64,000 nt of DNA from a bacterium D16-76 (GTDB lineage: Bacteria > Bacillota > Clostridia > Oscillospirales > Acutalibacteraceae), in assembly GCA_009917445.1 (NCBI GenBank), contig QZEE01000008.1, positions 60,193 to 124,192 on the forward strand, written 5' to 3'. The translations under genes were made by a program, and so were the position numbers. The notes below the pieces were generated by a model. It was not told the DNA's origin and ran no database searches. It saw nothing but the letters and a program-made list of their open reading frames with translations. How positions within the stretch are numbered: the first letter of the stretch is position 1; every line of letters begins with the position of its first letter. Shown one piece after another: positions 59,064 through 64,000 of this stretch.

Positions 59064-60455
59064 ATGAAACGCGAGGAAATCGCAGCATTTTATAAAGACC
59101 TGGACAGCTACAAGGACAAGGCTGTGACGGTGTGCGGCTGGGTGCGCTCGGTGCGGGACTCAAAGGCTTTGGGCTTTATCGACTTAAACGACGGCACCAG
59201 CTTTAAGGGCGTGCAGGTGGTGTTTGAGGATGGGAAAATCGACAACTTCAAGGAGATTGCCGCCCAGAACGCCGGCGCGGCCCTGCGGGTGACGGGCACC
59301 CTGCTGGCCACCCCCGGCATGAAGCAGCCCTTTGAAATCCACGCGGAAAAGATTGTGGTAGAGGGCGCTTCCGCCCCGGAATACCCCTTGCAGAAGAAAC
59401 GCCACGGGGTGGAGTTTTTGCGCACTATTGCCCACCTGCGGCCCCGTACCAACCTATACAGCGCGGCTTTCCGTATCCGTTCGGCGGCGGCTTTTGCCAT
59501 GCACAAGTTTTTCCAGGAGAACGGCTTTGTGTATATCCACACCCCCATCATCACCGCTACCGACTGCGAGGGCGCGGAGATGTTCCAGGTGACGACGTTA
59601 GACCCTTCCAGCGTCCCCATGGACCAGGACGGCCAGGTGGATTACCACCAGGACTTTTTTGGCAAGCGGGTGTTCCTCTCTGGCTCTGGCCAGTTGCAGG
59701 TGGAGTGCATGGCCCAGGCTTTTTCAAAAGTGTACACCTTTGGGCCCACCTTCCGGGCCGAGCGCTCCAACACGCCCCGCCACGCCTCGGAGTTCTGGCA
59801 CATTGAGCCGGAAATTGCCTTTGCCGACCTGCACGACGACATGGACCTGATCGAAGCTACGGTAAAGTATGTGATCCACTATGTGCTGGAAACCTGCCCC
59901 CAGGACGTGGAGTTTTGCAGCCAGTTTGTGGATAAGGGGCTTTTGGACCGGCTGCGCCATGTAGCCGCCGCAGACTTTGCCCGCGTTACGTACACCGACG
60001 CTATCCGGATTTTGGAAGAGCACAACGGCGAGTTCGAGTTTAAGGTAGAATGGGGCGCGGACATCCAGACCGAGCACGAGCGGTACTTGGCGGAGAAGCA
60101 CTTTGGCCGGCCGGTGTTTGTCACCGACTACCCCAAGGAGATCAAGTCCTTCTATATGCGCCTTAACGACGACGGGAAGACCGTAGCCGCCACCGACCTG
60201 CTGGTGCCCGGCATTGGCGAGCTGGTGGGGGCCAGCCAGCGGGAAGAGCGCTATGATGTGCTGAAAGCCCGCATGGAGGAGCTGGGCATGGGCGAGGAAG
60301 ACCTTTGGTGGTACCTGGACCTGCGCCGTTTTGGTACCACGGTGCACTCCGGCTTTGGCATTGGCTTTGACCGCCTGGTGATGTACCTTACCGGCATCCA
60401 GAACATCCGGGACGTGCTGCCCTTCCCCCGCACCACGGGCACCGCGGAATTTTAA
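59064..60455 (+). CDS. asnS: Asparaginyl-tRNA synthetase
   Basis: This 463-residue class IIb synthetase charges tRNA-Asn. The N-terminal OB fold holds [20 protein letters not shown]. The class II core has motif 2 at [21 protein letters not shown] (59754-59814) and motif 3 in [15 protein letters not shown]. The ending [15 protein letters not shown] is typical of AsnRS. ATG 59064 is placed after AAGGAGTGAAGG. It follows the Nudix cluster and may share its transcript. Confidence 0.97.
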   Translation: MKREEIAAFYKDLDSYKDKAVTVCGWVRSVRDSKALGFIDLNDGTSFKGVQVVFEDGKIDNFKEIAAQNAGAALRVTGTLLATPGMKQPFEIHAEKIVVEGASAPEYPLQKKRHGVEFLRTIAHLRPRTNLYSAAFRIRSAAAFAMHKFFQENGFVYIHTPIITATDCEGAEMFQVTTLDPSSVPMDQDGQVDYHQDFFGKRVFLSGSGQLQVECMAQAFSKVYTFGPTFRAERSNTPRHASEFWHIEPEIAFADLHDDMDLIEATVKYVIHYVLETCPQDVEFCSQFVDKGLLDRLRHVAAADFARVTYTDAIRILEEHNGEFEFKVEWGADIQTEHERYLAEKHFGRPVFVTDYPKEIKSFYMRLNDDGKTVAATDLLVPGIGELVGASQREERYDVLKARMEELGMGEEDLWWYLDLRRFGTTVHSGFGIGFDRLVMYLTGIQNIRDVLPFPRTTGTAEF

Positions 60456-60481
60456 GGGGAAGGTGTGCCCTGTCTTGGCAC

Positions 60482-60510
60482 TTGACTTCCGGGCGTTTTG
60501 CCGTTATAAT
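60482..60510 (+). promoter_or_regulatory. Sigma-70 promoter for YjfB-like gene
   Basis: TTGACT (60482-60487), 17 bp, TATAAT (60505-60510). Confidence 0.8.
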
Positions 60511-60545
60511 AAGAGTAAGTACATGATAAAGGGAGGAATTCAGCT

Positions 60546-60731
60546 ATGGGCATGATGGACAGCATTGCCGCCGCCAGCATGAGCATGAGCGCGGCTATGT
60601 TCCAGCAGAATTACGCCATTGCCGTCACCAAAAAGATGATGGACACGGAAAATCTGGCCTTAGAGGAGATGACGGAGATGCTGCAACAGCAGCAGCCCCC
60701 CAGCCCCTATAATTTCGATGTCCGCGTTTGA
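60546..60731 (+). CDS. YjfB-like putative motility protein
   Basis: The 61-residue protein resembles the YjfB_motility family: MDSIAAASMSMSAAMFQQNY then AVTKKMMDTENLALEEM. These short proteins accompany flagellar regulons in some Firmicutes, but their function is not established. It has its own promoter and a strong terminator, so it is expressed as a single gene. ATG follows AGGGAGG. Confidence 0.78.
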   Translation: MGMMDSIAAASMSMSAAMFQQNYAIAVTKKMMDTENLALEEMTEMLQQQQPPSPYNFDVRV

Positions 60732-60776
60732 TTTGCGGGCAAAGAAGGCTTGCTATTGAAAAGCCGCTGGAACGAT

Positions 60777-60818
60777 AAAAAATGTAGGGCATGGCGGTTG
60801 CTGTGCCCTACATTTTTT
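60777..60818 (+). terminator. Intrinsic terminator after YjfB-like gene
   Basis: ATGTAGGGCA pairs with TGCCCTACAT, with A-run and TTTTTT on the two sides, so it works in both directions. Confidence 0.85.
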
Positions 60819-60867
60819 ACGGAAAGGTTATTGTAGATAGTGGAGCGGATGAATAATAATTTCGGAT

Positions 60868-60903
60868 GACGGCGGCGCATCCGCCTGGGGGCCGTCTTTT
60901 TTT
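60868..60903 (+). terminator. Second hairpin with T-run
   Basis: GACGGC (60868-60873) pairs with GCCGTC (60891-60896) around GGCGCATCCGCC, followed by a T7 run. Confidence 0.65.
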
Positions 60904-60980
60904 GTGGCAAAAGCTGGGGCAGGCTTGTGCCTGCAAGGAGGCAAAGCTTTGCTGTTGGCAGTCCCCGCAAAAAGGGAGGC

Positions 60981-61009
60981 TTGCATGGCAGGGCCAGATG
61001 GGGTATAAT
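60981..61009 (+). promoter_or_regulatory. Sigma-70 promoter for chromate transporter genes
   Basis: TTGCAT (60981-60986), 17 bp, TATAAT (61004-61009). Confidence 0.75.
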
Positions 61010-61043
61010 AAATCCGCGGTCAAAAAGGAAGGGGAGAGGCCAT

Positions 61044-61607
61044 ATGGATAAAAAACGCCTGGCACTGTGCGGGAAGCTTTTCTGTACCTTTGGGAAAATC
61101 GGGGCGTTTACCTTTGGGGGCGGGTATGCGATGATCCCCCTGATACGCCGGGAGGTGGCGCTTAAGCATAAATGGATCAGCGAAGCTGAAATACTGGATA
61201 TCCTTGCCGTTAGCGAAAGCACGCCGGGGCCCATTGCGGTGAACACCGCCACCTTTGTAGGGCAGCGCACGGCAGGCTTTTGGGGGGCGCTGTGCGCCAC
61301 TCTGGGCGTGGTGACGCCCTCCTTTTGTATCATTTTCCTGCTCTCGGCGGTGCTGCGGCAGTTTCAGGAGATCGCTATGGTGCGGTACGCCTTTTGGGGT
61401 GTGCGGGTGGCGGTGCTCTCTTTGGTGTTCAGCGCTTTGGTTAGCATGTATAAGCAGTGCCCCCATAACTTGTTTTCTTATGTCCTGGCCGGCGCCGCTT
61501 TCACAGCGGTAGCCCTGTTGGAGGCAAATGCCGTGATAGTGCTGCTGGCATGCGGACTTACGGGCCTGGCCGCCGCGCTGCTGAGAAGGGAGGGGGGGAA
61601 GCTGTGA
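61044..61607 (+). CDS. chrA: Chromate transporter family protein, half 1
   Basis: This 187-residue half-size ChrA (CHR family) protein has FGKIGAFTFGGGYAMIPLI and AVSESTPGPIAVNTATFVG, the two family signatures, and about five hydrophobic segments. Full-length ChrA has two such halves in one chain; here they are separate genes. The family exports chromate or related oxyanions, though the physiological substrate in anaerobes is unclear. Start at 61044 follows AAGGAAGGGGAGAGG. The next half overlaps by 4 bp. Confidence 0.88.
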   Translation: MDKKRLALCGKLFCTFGKIGAFTFGGGYAMIPLIRREVALKHKWISEAEILDILAVSESTPGPIAVNTATFVGQRTAGFWGALCATLGVVTPSFCIIFLLSAVLRQFQEIAMVRYAFWGVRVAVLSLVFSALVSMYKQCPHNLFSYVLAGAAFTAVALLEANAVIVLLACGLTGLAAALLRREGGKL

Positions 61608-62158
61608 TTTTGCTGGAACTGTTCTTCTCGTTTTTCAAGATTGGCGCCTTTACCTTTGGAGGCGGCTACGCCATGCTGCCGCTGATCCAGGAGGAGGCCT
61701 TGCGCAGAGGCTGGATGGACGTAGAGGAATTGATGAACTTTGTGGCCGTCAGCGAAAGCACACCCGGCCCTTTGGCAGTGAACCTTTCTACCTACGTGGG
61801 CGCAGAGACGGCCGGGCTCTTAGGGGCGCTGTGCGCTACGCTGGGGGTGGTGATGCCATCGTTCCTGATCATCTTGGCCGTGGCAAAATTTTTCAGCGCT
61901 TTTCAAGAAAGCGCCTGGGTAAAAGGCTGTATGGACGGGCTGCGGCCGGCGGTAGTCGGCATGGTGGCCTCTGCCTTTTGGGGCGTGCTGCCGGCCACGT
62001 TCCCCTTGTGGGCGTCTTGGCCCCAGCTGGCGGCCGCTGGGGTACTGGCAGTAGGGGCCTATGCCTGCCATTGCAAAAAGGTGCACCCAATCCTGATCAT
62101 CTTGGGGTGCGCTGGGGTAGGCATGGCTTTGGGCAGTTTGGGGGTACTATCCCTTTAG
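61604..62158 (+). CDS. chrA: Chromate transporter family protein, half 2
   Basis: The 184-residue second half-size CHR protein also shows FKIGAFTFGGGYAMLPLIQ and AVSESTPGPLAVNLSTYVG. GTG start overlaps the stop of the first half (GTGA), so both are translated together and probably form a heterodimer equal to one full ChrA. The two are about half identical by eye in the signature regions, which supports an old duplication. Confidence 0.88.
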   Translation: MILLELFFSFFKIGAFTFGGGYAMLPLIQEEALRRGWMDVEELMNFVAVSESTPGPLAVNLSTYVGAETAGLLGALCATLGVVMPSFLIILAVAKFFSAFQESAWVKGCMDGLRPAVVGMVASAFWGVLPATFPLWASWPQLAAAGVLAVGAYACHCKKVHPILIILGCAGVGMALGSLGVLSL

Positions 62159-62205
62159 GCCTGTGGGAAGCGCCATAAAAATTGCAAAAAAAGCGAAAAA
62201 ACCCC

Positions 62206-62235
62206 TTGACTTTTCCAGCAAGTTGAGCTATAATA
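62206..62235 (+). promoter_or_regulatory. Sigma-70 promoter for tRNA-Thr/tRNA-Tyr
   Basis: TTGACT (62206-62211), 18 bp, TATAAT (62230-62235). Confidence 0.8.
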
Positions 62236-62255
62236 ATCAAGCGCTGAAAAAATTG

Positions 62256-62330
62256 CTGGTGTAGCTCAGTTGGTAGAGCAGCTGATTTGTAATCAGCAGG
62301 TCAGGGGTTCGAGTCCGTTCACCAGCTCCA
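62256..62330 (+). tRNA. tRNA-Thr (TGT)
   Basis: Acceptor GCTGGTG/CACCAGC, anticodon stem CTGAT/ATCAG with loop TTGTA (anticodon TGT), T-loop GTTCGAGTC and encoded CCA. Confidence 0.96.
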
Positions 62331-62393
62331 AACTGGGCGGTCCGGCCCGCTGAGTAGGCCGGACAAGCCTTGTATAAAATTGCATATCTTTAT

Positions 62394-62478
62394 GGGGGAG
62401 TTCCCGAGTGGCCAAAGGGGGCAGACTGTAAATCTGTTGTCGACGACTTCAGTGGTTCGAATCCACTCTCCCCCACCA
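62394..62478 (+). tRNA. tRNA-Tyr (GTA)
   Basis: Acceptor GGGGGAG/CTCCCCC, anticodon stem CAGAC.. with loop CTGTAAA (anticodon GTA), a long variable arm typical of bacterial Tyr, T-loop GTTCGAATC and encoded CCA. Confidence 0.95.
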
Positions 62479-62482
62479 TTGA

Positions 62483-62513
62483 CAAAGCCTTGCATGAAAT
62501 ATGCGGGGCTTTT
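62483..62513 (+). terminator. Possible terminator after tRNA-Tyr
   Basis: AAAGCC.TGCAT pairs with ATGC..GGCTTT, followed by TGTTG. Weaker than the others. Confidence 0.5.
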
Positions 62514-62736
62514 GTTGCGTTTGCACAAATTTCTTTGACTGCTAAGTTCACTCGGGTTCTGCATATAAAAACGGATATTGCGGATATATTTCCAGCTTAC
62601 TTTTTGTGCTGGCTCTGCCCGGGCTTACTTACTTTTTGTCTTGACCCACACCGTGACCCACACGCGGAAACGAACGGAAATGGCTGGATACCTCCGGGGA
62701 GGAGGTTCCAGCCGTTTTGTGCTTGCTGGCCTGCTT
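62514..62736. other. Non-coding boundary of mobile element
   Basis: No gene is supported here. A hairpin at about 62683-62722 (GGCTGGA..ACCTCC/GGAGGT.TCCAGCC) could end the integrase transcript coming from the other strand. Confidence 0.5.
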
Positions 62737-62910
62737 TCACATGACCTTGTCCATGAAATTTCCCATCTTTTCTGCGGCTTGCTCCTGCTTTTGGCGGGTT
62801 GCGTGGGTGTAAGTGCGGAGGGTGAATCCCGCATCGTAGTGGCCCAGCATACTGCTGACGGTTTTTACGTCTATGCCATTTTGTAGTGCGGCAGTGGCGA
62901 ATGTGTGCCC
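62737..62910 (-). pseudogene. C-terminal remnant of tyrosine recombinase (integrase)
   Basis: On the minus strand 57 residues read GHTFATAALQNGIDVKT, then SMLGHYDAGFTLRTYTHAT, then EKMGNFMDKVM and a stop. The H of GHTF, the H of LGHYD and the Tyr of RTYTHAT are the last catalytic positions of the Tn916-type integrase family. A TAA (62913-62911) lies directly upstream in the same frame and no integrase-like sequence precedes it, so the gene is truncated. It marks a decayed or rearranged integration event next to the tRNA-Tyr gene. Confidence 0.82.
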
Positions 62911-62919
62911 TTACGGTAT

Positions 62920-62982
62920 AATAAGGACAAATCGAAAAACCCAGTGATATCAAGGGTTTTCAGGTTTGTCCTTATTCTTTTT
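62920..62982. repeat. Long nested hairpin between integrase remnant and parA
   Basis: Outer stem AATAAGGACAAA (62920-62931) with TTTGTCCTTATT (62965-62976); inner stem AAAACCC (62936-62942) with GGGTTTT (62954-62960). A CTTTTT run follows, so it can act as a terminator; it may also be a recombination or attachment relic. Confidence 0.7.
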
Positions 62983-63083
62983 CCAGTAAAAAAGGGGCAG
63001 AAAACGGCTCTCAAAAGAGGGGTGGAAAACAGCGGCGTTACATGAACGACAAACTTTCAACAGTCAAAAAGAGGGATATAAAT

Positions 63084-63869
63084 ATGTGCAAAACAACAAA
63101 AATTATTGCCGTCTGCAACCAAAAGGGCGGCGTGGGCAAGACCGTCACCACTGTGAACTTAGGCATCGGCTTGTCCCGACAAGGCAAGCGCGTCCTGTTG
63201 GTGGACGTTGACCCACAAGGCTCATTAACGGCGAGCCTTGGATATCACCAACCCGACCGCATAGAAAAGACACTTTCCACAGTGCTGGGTGAGATCGTCC
63301 AGCAAAAGCCCTTTGACCCAGCCGGGTACATCTTGCACCAGGACGAAGGGGTTGACCTGCTGCCTGCCAACATCGACCTTGCCATGGTGGAAATGAACCT
63401 GGTGGGCGTCATGGGCCGGGAAACGGTTTTGCGGGAACTTCTGGAAGCCGTGCGCGGCCAGTACGATTACATCCTGTTGGACTGCTGCCCGTCCTTGGGA
63501 ACCCTCACCGCCAACGCCTTAACAGCGGCGGACGAAGTGATAATCCCCATGCTGGCCCACTATCTGTCCATTAAGGGCCTGGAGCAGCTTCTATCCACCA
63601 TCGGGCTGGTGCGGCGCAAATTCAATCCCAGCCTGCAAATCTCCGGCATCCTTATCACCATGGCGAATATGCGCACCGCTTATTCCCGGGACATTGTAGC
63701 CCTGCTGCGGGATAATTATGGGGACAAGCTGCGTATCTTCGACACCATCATCCCCGAATCCATCCGGGCTGCGGAGACCAGTGCGGAGGGCAAGAGTATT
63801 TATTCGCACGACCCGACAGGCAAGGTTTCCGCCGCCTACAGCGCGTTTACATTGGAGGTAGCGTCATGA
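63084..63869 (+). CDS. parA: ParA family partition ATPase
   Basis: This 261-residue deviant-Walker ATPase moves or positions DNA with a ParB partner. CNQKGGVGKTVTTVNL is the deviant Walker A, VLLVDVDPQGSLTASLG the A' motif, ILLDCCPSLGTLTANAL the Walker B region. I chose ATG 63084, after AGAGGGA; an ATG at 63042 has no ribosome site. The gene overlaps parB by 4 bp. Position after an integrase remnant, and the style of the pair, suggest an integrative conjugative element rather than the chromosomal par locus. Confidence 0.92.
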   Translation: MCKTTKIIAVCNQKGGVGKTVTTVNLGIGLSRQGKRVLLVDVDPQGSLTASLGYHQPDRIEKTLSTVLGEIVQQKPFDPAGYILHQDEGVDLLPANIDLAMVEMNLVGVMGRETVLRELLEAVRGQYDYILLDCCPSLGTLTANALTAADEVIIPMLAHYLSIKGLEQLLSTIGLVRRKFNPSLQISGILITMANMRTAYSRDIVALLRDNYGDKLRIFDTIIPESIRAAETSAEGKSIYSHDPTGKVSAAYSAFTLEVAS

Positions 63870-64000
63870 GGGGCAGCGCGGGGAAAATCCAGCTTGCCAG
63901 TCTGGAAGATTTCTTTGGCGCGCCCCCGTCTGGTGGTGAAGCCTTCCAGGAAATCCCACTTGCCGTCCTGCACCCTTTTAAGGGCCATCCCTTCCACGTT
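63866..64000 (+). CDS. parB: ParB-like protein (3' truncated by window edge)
   Basis: Only the first 45 codons are in the window. The frame starts ATG overlapping the parA stop (ATGA) and reads MRGSAGKIQLASLEDFFG, later EIPLAVLHPFKGHPFHV, the typical entry to the ParB nuclease-like N-terminal domain (I/L-x-x-L-x-P-F-x-x-H-P-F). It should bind DNA sites and stimulate ParA. The rest lies beyond the window. Confidence 0.82.
   Translation, partial: MRGSAGKIQLASLEDFFGAPPSGGEAFQEIPLAVLHPFKGHPFHV

Larger units (their letters stand above)
60732..61043. other. Intergenic: two terminators and chrA promoter
   Basis: This 312-bp gap contains terminators at 60777-60818 and 60868-60903 and the promoter at 60981-61009. 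No gene or known riboswitch was recognised between them. Confidence 0.65.

Noticed and set aside
60840..61043. Fluoride or metal riboswitch upstream of the chromate transporter
   Set aside because: A GGATGA-like start and a terminator hairpin are present, but the conserved pseudoknot sequences of known riboswitches are not.
62597..62953. 118-codon minus-strand frame over the integrase remnant
   Set aside because: It is in a different frame from the recognisable recombinase C-terminus and has no motifs of its own.

Overview
This 64 kb window reads as chromosomal DNA of a GC-rich, anaerobic, Gram-positive Clostridia-type bacterium, probably a gut Oscillospirales or Ruminococcaceae-like organism. 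The assignment is inference from several signs: strong AGGAGG ribosome sites, TTGACA/TATAAT promoters, a class 1B dihydroorotate dehydrogenase with PyrK, the L27 precursor with its Prp protease, Mini-RNase III, UPF0597 cysteine desulfidase, DegV, SLH and TnpV/MobC-type mobile genes. No rRNA genes are present. Three tRNA genes are present (Ser-GGA, Thr-TGT, Tyr-GTA). I saw no CRISPR array.

Layout. 1-4.2 kb: end of a uridine kinase-like gene, a MarR regulator, a CBS-domain protein, an alpha/beta hydrolase and an Eis-like acetyltransferase. 4.6-10.2 kb: a signalling operon on the minus strand with a stand-alone receiver, a hybrid kinase with REC and HPt, and a second hybrid kinase whose C-terminus is a complete DegV (fatty-acid-binding) domain. 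10.4-14.9 kb: a serine recombinase, a cysteine desulfidase-like enzyme and a chemoreceptor. 15-21.7 kb: a YdcF-like protein and a pyrimidine operon (pyrC; then pyrF, pyrK, a peptidase-S51/PyrD fusion, a histidine phosphatase and ruvX). An attenuator-like leader precedes pyrF. 21.8-28.7 kb: ECF sigma/anti-sigma pair, SLH surface protein, uracil permease, FMN reductase and YebC.

28.7-37.3 kb looks like an acquired island. It holds a copper-amine-oxidase-like secreted protein, a TnpV-like protein and a complete phosphate system (pstSCAB, phoU, response regulator, sensor kinase). After these come an unassigned RNA-like unit with its own promoter and terminator, an oriT-like hairpin cluster and a MobC-like protein. 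An exact 11-bp inverted repeat lies near both edges. 37.3-40.8 kb: Uma2 nuclease, two divergent XRE regulators and pyrB-pyrI behind a second attenuator-like leader. 40.8-48.5 kb: the rplU-prp-rpmA-obg-mrnC-yitT housekeeping block, a small Asn/Gln-rich protein, an RsmF-like methyltransferase, a lipoprotein and RNase H. 48.7-52.9 kb: a minus-strand operon from an M50-like membrane protein through phosphofructokinase to peptidase T. 53-56.8 kb: ppx-ppk1. 57-62.5 kb: tRNA-Ser, an acetyltransferase, three tandem Nudix genes, asnS, a YjfB-like peptide, a split chromate transporter and two tRNAs. From 62.7 kb a new mobile element begins: an integrase remnant, then parA and the start of parB.

The most notable points are the kinase-REC-DegV fusion, the S51-PyrD fusion, and two pyrimidine leaders that share the motif GGCAGGCAGG next to intrinsic terminators. 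The RNA-like/oriT-like part of the phosphate island and several families of dispersed hairpin repeats are also of interest. All functional assignments come from reading motifs; no database search was possible.
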